In this document: positions 24,763 to 36,823 of the stretch, piece after piece | Position numbering within the stretch: the stretch's first letter is position 1 | Layout: each line of letters opens with the position of its first letter | Assembly (NCBI RefSeq): GCF_001522545.3 | Contig: NC_031770.1 | Location: 110,503,813-110,567,812, forward strand | Length of the DNA stretch: 64,000 nucleotides | Origin: Parus major | Lineage: Eukaryota > Chordata > Aves > Passeriformes > Paridae | Reading direction: 5' to 3' | Position numbers and translations under genes: made by a program | Notes under the pieces: model-generated | What the model was told of the DNA's origin: nothing | The model's input: only the letters and a program-made list of their open reading frames with translations | The model's database searches: none

Positions 24763-27645
24763 AGTGTTGACAGAACCACCTCTGGGAAAGCTCAGGGAGG
24801 AAAGGAGAGACCCAGCAGGGGAGGGTTGCACCTGACACCATGAATATCAAGGCTGATGTCACCAGCTGACATCACAGGGATCACCATGACAGCAGAGAGG
24901 GAATGGGGATGAGGAAGAAGCACCAGGAGGTTCAGATCCTACCCTGGGGTGAAGGCAGCAGAGCAGACCAAGTCTCAAAAACACGGTGTCCATTGCTATG
25001 GAGGAAAACTGGATTTCAACTGCAGCCAACGTGGAGGAGGAGCAGGAAGTGACATTTTTAGCTGTTTTGGTTTTAAATCACAAGTTTAAATGTAGAATCT
25101 TTTACAGACCCCAAACCTTGTCTCAATATGACATTTCTATTCTTTTTCACACATTCTTTCAAATGCTTTGAAAGAGTAATTAAGGTGAAGAAAAACTATT
25201 AATTTAATTTAATTTTTTTTTATTGCTTCCCACCCGTACCATTCCATGAGTTGAGACACCGTATCCTTCTGGTGGCTCTCAAGGAGAGCTGGAGTGATGT
25301 TCTCAGCTAGAATCATTACAGACACCCACATCCAGCCTCAAGCATCCCATCCAGTAGGATTTATTTGTCTCACATTATCCAGGAGCTGGCTGATCCTTGT
25401 CCCAGCTCCCTGGCTGTGCACCATCTCCCTGACCCTGCTTAGGGCTGAGCAGTTGTGGGGCCACCTGACTGACCCCACCAGGACACTTTGTTCTCCCAGA
25501 AGGGCCCTAAAACATCTGGGAAGGAGCGTTTGTGTCAGAAATACACCCCATTGTCCCACAGCTGGCAGTGGAGGGGAAGCATTGTCCCTTCTGCTCCTGC
25601 ACAGTGCCCAAACACAGCAGGTGTTCAATCCCAGGAGATCCCGTCAGCTCTTGCTGGCTCATCTGATCAGAGAGTCTGGGATTCAATAGATGGGGGAAAT
25701 TAAGAACAGTTTAATTGTGCTGAAAGTCTAGGCAAGCAAAAATCACAGAAAACACCAAATTTAGACTTTGGCCAGGGTGCCAGTATTAGCAATGCTGCTG
25801 TGCATGAGAGGTCAGAGTTTTGCTGACATGAACTAAAATCAAGGATAAGTAAGAACTGGAAGGATATAAATCTTGGGGGTAGAGAAAAAGTAGCAGAAAA
25901 AGAAGGACGAATAATAAATTAATAAGGAGGACAATTCAAAACTGGCCGAGTTATTGAACAACTTAAAAAAAAAATCTCCTGAAGAAGAAAACTATAAGAG
26001 AGTGATTTGGACAGGATTTGAAGTGAGGAAGGAAGTCACTATAAAAAAATGTAAAGAACAAATGGAGGAATCCTTGAAAAAAAATGGAAAGAACACAGAT
26101 CAGCTTTGCTGATCTCAACAAGTTTGATATTAGAGAATTAAGTGAGTAACCAACTCTGTCACTTCCCAAAGGCAGCTGATGTGAGCTGGGATGAATAAAG
26201 GAGAAAAAACTGGGATAATATCCCTGATAATTTTTTTTCCTCCTACTACTCAAAGCCAAAAGGAGTGACTCCAGGTGAGACATTGTGTCTTCTAATACAA
26301 TGGAGCAAGTGTTGAGACCCAAATAAGAGCGCAGCTGTGTGGCAGAAGAATTCCAAACAAAAGGCCAGATCAACACATGATTCCAGAGAAATTTGACTGT
26401 TTCTACTGTTTATCAGATTTTACACAGTGCTGGATTTGGCTTGGAAAATTATTTGAAAGCGTTTTAGAAAGAGACATTGTTGGATGAATAAATGAGGTCC
26501 ATGGATTCGGTAACACACATTGAAAAAGTGAGAGAGAAAGGATATACGTGATGGAATGTGGAGAAACTGATTTGATTTAATATGTTTTAAAATAACTTTT
26601 TTAAGAGTGTAAAAGGCACATTAATGAAAATCAAAATTGATAACCATTTGGAAGGAGCTGAGGGTATAAGAAAGGAAAGAGAAATACAAAGGGGCCTGGA
26701 AATGTTAACAATGGTCAGAAAAAATTAGATCTGTATGGAGGAAAAAAAGCCAATGTTTCATTCAAAGGTTTAATAATCTCAGGTAAATGTCTTATTGGAA
26801 ATGGAAAATAAGGAAATGATGGTGGTGTAAAGGAAATTGACTTGTGCCTTATGGAGATGGAAACACTGGGATGCAAATGGTTGTTGGATATCTGGAGAAC
26901 CACATGCTGAGCTCTGGAGGTCTGAGCAATAAAATGCCTGTGTATTTCAAAGGTTGTCTGTTGTCCTGAGGAAGGACTGGAGTGTTTTTTTGTGGAAACT
27001 AAAAAGAAACCCTTCCAACCCATGCAGTTTCTGGAACCTGTGGTAAGTTCCTTCTCCTGATGTACAGCCTTGAGCTGCCAGGCCAGATCCAGCTGCAGAC
27101 TGAAACCTCTCCAAAGCTTGTGGGGGTTCTCTTCATTCAGCAATCAGCTTCTGGGTGGCAATTTTTAGGCACAGCTTGCCTCAGGTCCTGGGTTTTGTGC
27201 ATATTCCTGGTTCTTCAGCTTCTCACTCCAATCACCTGCTTTGCTTCCCTGGATGTTGAATTTTCTCGGCCTCTTCCATCATTCCTTGTTAGAGAGAGGA
27301 ATTCCCTGTTACAGAGGAGCTCACCAGCACAGGAGACCACAGGTGCTTCTCTATAAACTCCTTGTGTGCCTCAGCTTCCCCCTCTGAGCTGGAAACAGCC
27401 CTGGGATGAGAGGTGGGAGGCACAGGGTGGCTGTGATCATGGAATCAAGGGACACCCCCACCAGACAGTCTCCACAGGGGGGCAAAAGAACTGCTGACAT
27501 CTGCCCAGCCCATTCCTGATCCTTGTGATGCACATGTGGTTTTGGGATCCTGTTCCTTTCAGGTGATTAATTGTACAGTTTTAGGTTTGAGTTGGGCAGG
27601 CTGCTCCAGTTTTGCCATGCTCTCTCCTCTGTCTGATGTGATGAA

Positions 27646-27925
27646 TAGAATCATGGAATCACAGAATCTCCGGAGATGGAAGGGTGAGATGGAATCAGAG
27701 ATCATTGTTCCAGTTCCTAGCCTTGCCCAGGACACCTCAACAATGCCATCCTGTGCCTGAAATCGCTGCCCAAATGTTCCTGGAGCTCTGGCAGCCTTGG
27801 GGCTGTTCCAGTGCCCAACCACTCTCTTGGGACAGAACCTTTTCCTGATATCCAACCTAAACCTCACCCTGACACCGTTCCAACCATTCCCTCAGGTCCT
27901 GTCTCTCATTATCACAGAAAAGAGA
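27646..27925 (-). mobile_element. CR1 fragment
   Basis: Opens AGAATCATGGAATCACAGAA, then CTGGAGCTCTGGCAGCCTTG and CAGTGCCCAACCACTC, with TTCCTGATATCCAACCTAAA at the far end. Confidence 0.88.
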
Positions 27926-28229
27926 AATAGCACCTCTGTTTATCAATTTCCTGATACAAACATGCAGAGCAAGTTGGGCATCAAACTTCACCTCAGAAGG
28001 AAATACTAAGTTACCTTCCCCAACATTGCCAAAAATGTGAATAAAGGGCGGTGCAGATTACCTGTAGCAACATCACTGGGGAATGCCTGGCTTCAGCACC
28101 AGAAATACCCTCTGAAACAAAAGCTTTGTCCCTGATCCTAGAGGTGTTTCTGCCCTGTTGCTGGAGATAAACAATGCAGACCCTGAAACACCCAGATGTG
28201 GCTGTTGCTGTGGGATCCTCTCACGGTGT

Positions 28230-28392
28230 CACAGCCAAATGGGCTGCCCAGGGAGGTGTTGGAGTTCCTGGAGGTGTCCCAGGAATGACAGGACCTGGTG
28301 CTCAGTGCTCTGGGCTGGGTGACAAGGTCGGGATCAGCCACAGGTTGGACCTGATGGTCTTTGAGTTCTTTTCCAATTCAACCATTCTCTGA
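28230..28392 (+). mobile_element. CR1 3' end
   Basis: GGGCTGCCCAGGGAGGTGTT, GCTCAGTGCTCTGGGCTGG, and CACAGGTTGGACCTGATGGT, ending in a decayed tail CATTCTCTGAG. Confidence 0.85.
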
Positions 28393-28704
28393 GTGTTGTT
28401 GTTTCAACAGACCACAGCTGGGTGTTGAACAGCAAGTGGCAGAACTGGCTTCTCTGCCTCTAGTTTATTAAACCCTTATTTTCATTTCAGGAAAGACAAA
28501 TCCTACATTCCTTTGGGTAAATAAAGCAGTCCTCTCCGTTAGGTCTGCTCTGGTGGGAGAGTGTTTTAATCTCACAGAGGACTGTGCTTATCAGCACCCT
28601 GGGGGAGATGTTACAGCGTGATTGAATAGAGGGACTCTGAGATGGGGACAACAGGGTGTGTGGGAAGGGGTAACAAACAGGAATCACGGTGTCCCTGTCC
28701 CTGC

Positions 28705-28870
28705 TCATCAAAAATCACAAGAGTCATTGAGGTTGGAGAATCCCCCTAAGAGCATCTAGTCCAACCCTGAACCCAGGACTGTCACTAAGCCATGGCCCCA
28801 CACATCTGTGTGTCTCCTGAACATTTTGAGGGGTGGTTACTCCACTATTTCCACAGGCAGCCTAAGCAGA
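28705..28870 (-). mobile_element. Diverged CR1 fragment
   Basis: AGAGTCATTGAGGTTGGAGA, GAGCATCTAGTCCAACCCTG, and TCACTAAGCCATGGCCCCAC. Confidence 0.7.
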
Positions 28871-29070
28871 AGGCAAAACTCTGCACTGAGGAGTTTGAAC
28901 CAAGCCTTAGTTTAGAGCCAGTCTTGGTAAGGTCTGTCCTGTCTGAGGTCCTGATCCTGGAACCAAATCTCTAGGGCTCAGAACTAGCCTCTGAACTGAT
29001 ACCAGGAGTTTGGTCTTCAGCTTCATGAATATTTATCTGCATGGTGAGGGCACCTCTTGCCAAAGGAATA

Positions 29071-29140
29071 ACCACAGAATGGTTTGGGTTGGAAGGGACC
29101 TGAAACACCATCTCATTCCAAAACCCAACCTCTAAAGCCT
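29071..29140 (-). mobile_element. Short CR1 3' end
   Basis: ACCACAGAATGGTTTGGGTT followed by GGAAGGGACCTGAAACACC. Confidence 0.75.
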
Positions 29141-29718
29141 CTCCTGTACTTTATTGCATGTGGAAGGTGCTCAGTTTCATGATTTAAACCCATGGAAAAT
29201 GATGTATCAACTGTAGAGACCTTGTAACAGAATAAATGCTTTAAAAATAAGAAAATTAATTTAAATTTTTTTAAATTTTAAAAATTTAAAAATAGGATCA
29301 TTATTAAAAATAATGCTTTAAAAATCAGCATTTCAGCAATTTCAGTAGATTTTCTTTCTTTGCACCTGTAGCTGAAAGACTAATTAGGTAATACATCTAG
29401 AACAGCAGGTTGATTTCTGGAGATGCATCTGATCCCTGAGACTAATTCTTATCCTCCAGAAGGCTGGGCTTCTTTATTACCTGGGCTAAGTGCACTGCAA
29501 TCCTTTGCATTAGAGATTGTACTTGAAAATGCAGCTTGGGTTGCTGTGCTTTGAGGTTTGACTTGTTTCAAAATTTTATGGACCCAAGTAAAGAAAAATA
29601 AGTGCATTCTTTACAAAAAACCCCAAACTAATAAAAATCCCTACTTACCCTGTTAAAAAAATCCCACCAATTTTCCCCCTCCAAACCAAGAACAACAAAA
29701 ATGTCACATGTATGAACG

Positions 29719-29843
29719 GATATTTAAATTTTTAGAAGGAAATATAGTGATCACAAAAGGGAAGAGAGAATAATGTTAAAGATATTTAATTTTTTGGAAG
29801 GAAATATAGTGATCACAAAAGAGAAGAGAGAATAATGTTAAAG
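29719..29843 (+). repeat. 62-bp direct tandem duplication
   Basis: Two adjacent copies, starting at 29719 and 29781, share GAAATATAGTGATCACAAAA and AGAGAATAATGTTAAAG with a handful of differences. Confidence 0.9.
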
Positions 29844-29997
29844 AAATTTGCGGTGGAATATTCCATCAGATCCCAGAAAACATCTCTGATGATGGAACAG
29901 TTCAGGTGTCTGCAAAGGATGCATCACATTAAACTGTGAATTAGGCAGGAGTCTGACCCAGTGCAGGCAACCTTTGTAGAAGCTGCCTTGCCTTTGT

Positions 29998-30045
29998 TAA
30001 ATCACAGAATAAATTAGTCTGGAAGAGATTTCAGAGGGTTTAAAC
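29998..30045 (-). mobile_element. Possible short CR1 tail
   Basis: AAATCACAGAATAAATTAGT then CTGGAAGAGATTTCAG resembles the reverse CR1 end but is heavily diverged. Confidence 0.4.
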
Positions 30046-30363
30046 TCACTTATTTTACATTGATTTAGTCTCAGTAGATCAGATGCATTTTGAGTATCCT
30101 CAGACTTGGCTGTTCCTCCACCTCTGAGGCCCCAGTCTCTCATCATCATCACAAATTATTTTTTATTCCTACCAAAATACCCTTTTTCCTGCTGCCACTC
30201 GTGTCTGCCATGTCTCAATGCTTTGCTCTTCTGGGAAGAGTCTCTATCCCATACCTTTACCCTGCTCTAGATAGTTCTAGACAAGGATGTGGATGTTTCC
30301 AGGTCCTTCTCCAGGTTCAATAATTCCAGTGCTCTTATAATTTCTATCCACATCATGCACTCC

Positions 30364-30495
30364 TAGAATCATAGACAGGACCTTAAATACCACGTAATTC
30401 CACCCCTCTGCCATGGGCAGGAACCTTCCTCTAGACCAGATTGCTCAGAGCTCCACCCAACCTGTCCATGAATGTTTCTAGGGATGGAGCCTTTA
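30364..30495 (-). mobile_element. CR1 fragment
   Basis: AGAATCATAGACAGGACCTT, CCACCCCTCTGCCATGGGCA, and a CAGATTGCTCAGAGCTCCA segment. Confidence 0.78.
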
Positions 30496-31819
30496 CCCAT
30501 CCACCTACCCTTCAAATTCCTAGCAAAATCCCAGAAGAGAAGGGAAAAAAATGAATTATTTTAGATGCAGTGAAACCAAACCCTCCTAGAATGCAGCTGA
30601 TGAAAATGTTCTAAGCTGTAGGTGCTGTCAAATCGAGATGATTTCTTGGCACAGAAGACAGAGTTTGCATTTCCAGCTTCCTTTCTGACCCAACACTGAG
30701 ATTTAAGGAATGGTGTCAATCCCTCAAATCTCCAACACTCTTCCTACCTAGAGGTGATTTTCCATGGCTTTAAGACCAGCTCTGACAGGGACCTGGGTGA
30801 GGAAAAGTGAGAAATGGTTTAGGCTCATTCATTCATGGAATGGAATGACACGTTGGCTATCAGAAATCTCCTTCCTAAACAATGAAAAACTTAAAAGTCT
30901 TTTTTATAATCCTTTCCAAGTAATTTAACAAATTAATTGAAGAGAAAATATACATTCTATCTATTTTTGTCTCCTTTTTTTTCAGATAATTATTATATAT
31001 TCATAGGGAAATGGATAATCTGTTTTCCAATTCAATGCTTTTATCTTTTATGAATCAAATTTCTCAAAGTTTGTAATTTTCCATACATTACTTTGTCTTG
31101 ATCAGACCACAAATGCTCCTTGTTAATTAAGATCACTTTGATATTTAAAAAATATTTTTCTTCATCAAAAAGAACACGTGAAAAATTGAAATGAGCTTTT
31201 TTTTTAGAAGCACATGGTTAAATCTTAAAACTGATTCATCTTTCTAGCTAGAAACTCTCACCTAGTCTGGGAAAAATTCCACATTAAATAATTTTGTTTA
31301 TGATTTTCCAGGAAGACAAACCTAGAGTTTTCAACCAGCTGCATTCCAAATGTTAGTGGTGGTCTGTAATTTTTTTCTTCTGTCTGAAAGAAATGACTTT
31401 GCAGAAGTAGAAGCTAAAATTACTTGTATGAGAGGAGAAATTTCCAGAAAAATTCTGCAACCTGATTAATCAACTAAAATCATAAAAAATTTGACACTGG
31501 GACTGTTCAGGCGAGAGGAAAGATGCACGTTTTAGTATTAAGTGGGATTAATGAGCTGTCACTGCTGGATGGGATGGATTCTTGATAATGTAAAGTATTT
31601 AAACCAAGTCTGGAAGCTCCTCTTCAAGGCCTTGAGCGGTGGTTATAGACCTGGTGCTCAGCTCATGGAGTCACATTCCCTGACAGCTCTCCTGCCTTGG
31701 CTCAGGCACCTTCTGGATTCCTCTGCTTCTTCTACACCCCCAACAGAGAGGAGGAGGAAAAAAACCTTTCCCAGATAAGAGTAGTGCAAGGGACACTGAT
31801 GTGAACAGATGTTAATGCT

Positions 31820-32115
31820 GCAAGTGAAGGGGCCCTCCAGGAGAGCTGGAGAGGGACTGGGGACAAGGCATGGAGGGACAGGACACAGGGAATGGCTTCC
31901 CACTGCCAGAGGGCAGGGATGGATGGGATATTGGGAAGGAATTGTTCCCTGTGAGGTGTTCCACAGGGTGCCCAGAGCAGCTGTGGCTGTCCCTGGATCC
32001 CTGGAAGTGTCCAAGGCCAGGCTGGAGCAAGCTGGGATAGTGGAAGGTGTCTCTGCCCATGGCAGAGTGTGGAATGAGCGGGTCTTTAATGCCCCTTCCA
32101 ACCCAAACCATTGCG
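31820..32115 (+). mobile_element. CR1 fragment
   Basis: GAGAGCTGGAGAGGGACTGG, AGGGAATGGCTTCCCACTGC, AAGTGTCCAAGGCCAGGCTG and CCCCTTCCAACCCAAACCAT. It accounts for the long open frames here on both strands. Confidence 0.9.
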
Positions 32116-32713
32116 TTAGGTTTTGGCTAAGGGGTCACACAGCTTCCTCTGTGTGAATTCCAACAAGAGAGGTTTGATAGGGTTGAGAAGTCCAGGACTT
32201 CCCTGCCTGTTACACTTTAATCTTCTTGAGAATTCATTTCAGACTCTGATGGGAAATTGAAAAACAGGGACCAGCGCCCTGGCACAGCCCTGAGGTTGTA
32301 GAAAAGCCTTCATGAGAGGTTCAGTCTTTCCCATGGATGGACTCTACACATTTTCCTGTAGAGCTGTGACCTCTTATACTCAATGCAAACCCACAAAGAG
32401 AAAGAGGTGACCTTGGTCCTCTGGGTCAAGGATCCCACAGGAATGGCCTCTGGACCCTCAAAGATGCATCCACAGCTGGAAAGCAGTGCTGTACAAAGAG
32501 GACTGTAACAGCTCCTACACTGATATTACATTTAGAAGATTCCTGTTAAGGATCTGTGATGTAAACCTTGCTGAAATTATTCTTGCAGGACACCTAAATC
32601 CCTGCCCTCGTAATAGAAGCCCTTTAGGACCCTGATTTCTCTGCATGTAATTCGTTTCTACGAAAGAATCCTCTTGGTGCTTGGAGAGAGGAAGGTGCAC
32701 AGGCTGTGTAAGT

Positions 32714-32792
32714 AATCACAGAATCACAGTCACTAAGGTTGCAAAAGACCAACCAAGATCATCAGGTCCAATCTTCAATAATTCCAGTCCAT
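32714..32792 (-). mobile_element. Short CR1 3' end
   Basis: AATCACAGAATCACAGTCAC, GGTTGCAAAAGACC and AAGATCATCAGGTCCAATC. Confidence 0.75.
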
Positions 32793-35700
32793 GCAGGAGT
32801 GAGATTTCTCACTGATTTTGTACCTAAATCCAACTGATTTTTTTTGTTGTTGTTTTTGTACGTGTCTTTTTTTGTGAGTAGGAACTGAGAGACAAAACAG
32901 GAAGGCTCTTACAGGTTTTACTGTTCTTTTATTTATTCTTAGAGGAATTATGAGCAAACAAGCAATTTCCCATTATTTGTCATCCACGTGTTTATCTGCC
33001 CATATTTCATGCTCAAATCTCAATGATCCAGCTGTTGAGCATCACTCTGAGATGTGACTTTGACATCTGCCATGAACTTGAAAATTTTGGGCTTGGGGCT
33101 CTCCAGGCTTTCCTGTTAATATTTCCCTGAAAAAGCTGTCACAGTGTTATCTCTGTCCTGAGTATGGGACTATCCACCAGGTGAGAAGAGACAGATCCAC
33201 ACAAATCCTTCAGAGCCAGCATCATCTTTACTCCAGTCCCACGGATTTCCCTGGAGCTGCCAAAAGCAAGATTCCAAAGCGTTTTAGTGAGTGGATCAGG
33301 AAAGTTTTCCAGGTCTCTGCAGGCCTGTATTTAAGAGAGGAATATACTTTGGGTTGCATTTCCAGTGGTAGTGCTGTGATTTCGGAGCGGAGTCAGATTG
33401 TTACATGGCCACGAGGAAAAGAGGGATTGGACAAACTGTGGCTAAAGCCCCAGTGGATTTGAGAGCCTCCTCCAGCAGCTTAGGTGGCTTTTCTTTCTAT
33501 CCTTAGCAACACAGCCCTGCTTAACCCTCCAAGCTGTGGTCAGTCATTTTGAGGCCAGGTTGATTGACAGCAGGTAACCTGCTAACATTTTTTTCCCTGC
33601 CTTTTCCAGTGTGTTTGATCCTGTAGGTGGCTGGCTGGATGTGTTGCTTTCCTAAATTATTATTATTTGGTTGATTTTATTTTTAATCCCTTGGATATTC
33701 TGTAAGAAAAAGCCATCTTGAGCCAGAGGGATGAAGTATTTCAATGTAAGTACAAAAATATCCATTTAGGCTTTTCTTATTTCTCTAAAAAGGTGTATTT
33801 GGGAAAGGTGAGCATTTATTTGCAGATTAACAGTAGAATTTCCTTCCAATTCTGACCCTTCAAATGGATAATATTAAACTTCTCTGTATGAGAACTGTTT
33901 ATATTTCCCTTTTTTTGGGGAATTATGGCTTTGTAAGAGCAGGTCTGACAGACCCTCTAGGCTGAGGTGGGTTATCAGCTCTATCACCCAAAACTCAAGG
34001 AATAATATTCCTTTAAATTAGTCATCCCATAACAATCCAACCAAATTATTCCCCAAGAAAAGAAGTAGTATTGGGAAAGCGCGTTATGACTCGTCCTGTA
34101 TTTCATTTTTTTCTGTACTTCTTACAATATGATTTAAAAACCTGAAAAATGTGCAATAAATCCTTGGGAAGCAGTTTAGATTTCTGGGAATGCAGTCAGC
34201 ATATTGTGGATCACCATTTGTCCAGTGACTACAATTTGGATAATGGATTTGTTTGGAAATGATGCTGTCACTGTTTGAAAGCTCCAGTGTGGGGCTTGTG
34301 GAGAAAAAGTTGAACCCACCTTTCTGGAAGCTGTTGGAAAATAGAGAGATGAGATATTTCTTCCCTGGAAATGATGAGTTGGAGTAATGGATTGACCTTT
34401 AACTGGGAAATAAATAAGTGAATAATTGCTCGGTGAAACGTGTATGTGGAAAGAATAAATCATACTGAAATCTTTGGGGTGTGCCTGGATGTACAAAAGG
34501 AGGGATTTGTCACAATAATGGTTTTTTAAATGATGCCTAATGTTTTTTCTCACCTAGCTGAGCTCAAACTTCCATTTATTGCAGCATTTTCTGTAGTACA
34601 ACGTGCACAGATATTTCACTTGAGGGTACTGTGGTAAGAATATAGTGGTTTTGTTCTAAAATGTAGAGAAATTCAGCATTTACAGCTTTTTGAATGCTGC
34701 AGCAGAGACAAAATTCCCATTAATGGCAGTGGTCACCAAATTGATTCTCCAAAGAATAAATTGTTATTATCACAATTATTCAAACTAGAACTTCATTCAG
34801 CTGCTGCAGGAGAGGTAACCAGGAGCAAACTGAAAGCACCATTTCATTATAAATACATTTACTGGTTTCTAATTCATTCGTGAGCACTAAAAAAAAATTC
34901 CTTTCTTGTAAGATATTGTTTGAAAGTTACCATAGAAAACTGATACCAGCTAAGAACAGAATTTGGAAAATAAATTTTATGTAGGTGTTTGTGGCCAGAA
35001 CCCTCTTCTGCAAGTTAAAATTCTGCTGATTCCTTACTAACAATTTAAATTATTTCCTACCTGAGAGCAGATAAATTACCTGAAGGTGATATATCTAAGT
35101 GCCATCTACTCCATTGAAGTCTGAGTAATTCACTCAGAGCAAACTGGGGAATTACTGCTCATGTTCATGAAAAAAATGTATTGTGCTCATTACAGCCAAT
35201 ATTTTAGCAGTTGTAAAAATATTGTTAATTCTTTTATTTTTTTCATGTTCTTTTTTGGGCGTAATAGTTCATTCCATGGGAGGTCTGAATTTTTTAGCAA
35301 CTGGTTTCCATGACAGTGGATTTGACAAGTGCAAGTCTTGTCCTCATCAGGACAATGACATTAAAACCATTTGTGTTCCAAATGTGGCATGCAACCACCA
35401 GACTGAAACACCAAAATCAGTTTATCTTTTCAAGTGAAGGACACCAACAAAAACTGGGCAGATGATCCCAACCAATCTCCATTTTCCCCACTCTTTAGCA
35501 GAACCAAGTTTTGTAGCTCTATTTTGTATCTCGTGCTATTTGTTATTTGTTTGCATAACTGCCTGAAATTTTTCATGCAGAACTCAGCACATAATGGCAT
35601 GGCCTGTTCTAAAACCAGACTGCTCTGCCCCTCAGTGAGCTCAGGACTGATTGTGTGCTACAAAGTGTAATCACAACTTGAAGAAATTCTGCTTTGTTTT

Positions 35701-36165
35701 GGCTTTTGTTGTGCTCCAGTCCACGGGGTTAAGGGGTTACATGAGAATCTCAGTGCTGCGCTTGTAAAAATAAAGCTGAAGTAATCACTGGCTCTGATAA
35801 TCTCGGAAAAAACCTCAAAAATATAAGCAAGGAAGACACAAAACTCCAAAGCACAACAGTGCACTTTTTGTGGGTTTTGCTTGGGGTCTGACTCATGCTT
35901 TTTGTGCCTCGGGGGTGACTGACAGTGACTGGATTCCCACTGGAATCTGCAGTCCCAGGAAGGTTTGGCTGTGAGGAGCAGGGATATGGACGCTCTCCTC
36001 GCCGTGCTTCCCTGTATCTGCCTGATCCATTAATTCCTAAGGGTTGTTGGTACAATCTGCTCATGATGGAGCTGTTGTGAGGAGCACAAACCTTGCTCCC
36101 ACACCAGTCAGGCTCTGATCCTTCCTGACTCAAACAAACCGCTCTGTTTTTCCTTCTCTTTGTAG

Positions 36166-36184
36166 TTATCTTTAAGCAAGAGGG
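36166..36184 (+). other. RP1L1: RP1L1 exon 2, 5' UTR part (19 nt)
   Basis: A pyrimidine-rich stretch ending in TTTGTAG (AG at 36164-36165) makes a good splice acceptor. It leaves 19 untranslated bases before the ATG at 36185. Known RP1L1 genes have a non-coding exon 1 and start translation in exon 2, so a short leader behind an acceptor is expected. The base at -3 is G, a favourable start context. Confidence 0.75.
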
Positions 36185-36823
36185 ATGACTCAGGTGCCTG
36201 CTGACTACCTGTCAACCACCAGCTCCTACAACTATGAACCACCCCTCCCCTCCGTGGCTCGGGCCAGCACCCTCACCAAGGTCCCTCCAGCCAAAAAAAT
36301 AACCTTCTTCAAGAGTGGAGACCCTCAGTTTGCAGGAGTCAAGATGGCCATCAACCAGCGGAGCTTCAAGAGCTTCAACGCGCTCATGGATGACCTCTCC
36401 CATCGGGTCCCGCTGCCGTTTGGGGTCCGGACCATCACCACCCCACGAGGAATACACTGCATCAGTGAGCTGGACCAGCTGGAGGACGGAGGCTGCTACT
36501 TGTGCTCCGACAAGAAGTACGTGAAGCCCATCAGCATCACCTCTGGGGGACACAGGCCGGCCCCGCCACGGAACAGTCGCCCCTCCAGCACCATGAGGAG
36601 AGCGGCTCAGGAGGGCAAGCTGGAAGATTATTCCACACCTTTCACTCACCATGGCCCCAGAATACCCAAGAAAATCACTCTGGTTAAGAATGGGGAAAGT
36701 GGATTTCGGCGCTCCATCATCCTGAACCGCAGAAATGCCCGGAGTTTCAAAACGCTCCTGGATGAGATCACAGAGATCCTGCAGTTCCCAGTGAAGAAGC
36801 TCTACACTGTTGATGGGAAGAAG
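36185..36823 (+). CDS. RP1L1: RP1L1 coding exon 2: DCX domain 1 and most of DCX domain 2
   Basis: RP1L1 is a microtubule-associated protein of the photoreceptor outer-segment axoneme. It works with its paralogue RP1 in organising outer-segment discs, and human variants cause occult macular dystrophy (family knowledge). This exon encodes residues 1-213. DCX domain 1 spans about residues 37-112: it opens with KKITFFKSGDPQFAG, continues through RSFKSFNALMDDLS and VPLPFGVRTITTPRG, and closes with LEDGGCYLCSD. DCX domain 2 starts near residue 161 with PKKITLVKNG and runs on through FPVKKLYTVDGKK into exon 3. The exon ends in phase 0 at AAG, followed by the donor GTAAAT at 36824. Reading on into the intron stops at 36880. 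The start is the first ATG after the acceptor. The segments VAR-x4-TKV-x-PAKKITF and GGCYLCSDKK are closer to RP1L1 than to RP1, so I prefer RP1L1. Confidence 0.95.

Larger units (their letters stand above)
14469..36165 (+). other. Presumptive RP1L1 intron 1 or 5' intergenic DNA
   Basis: Spans from the candidate first-exon donor to the exon 2 acceptor. It holds many CR1 fragments between 15.0 and 32.8 kb, an A-rich strand-biased block at about 25.85-26.85 kb, and a 62-bp direct repeat at 29719. From 32.8 to 36.1 kb it is AT-rich unique sequence without repeats I recognise. No coding exon is certain; a weak exon-like segment lies at 18803-18878. The upper boundary depends on the promoter call. 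Confidence 0.45.

Noticed and set aside
31658..32101. 147-codon minus-strand frame
   Set aside because: Lies within a CR1 copy.
33181..33462. 93-codon plus-strand frame upstream of exon 2
   Set aside because: No family similarity and no clear acceptor/donor pair.
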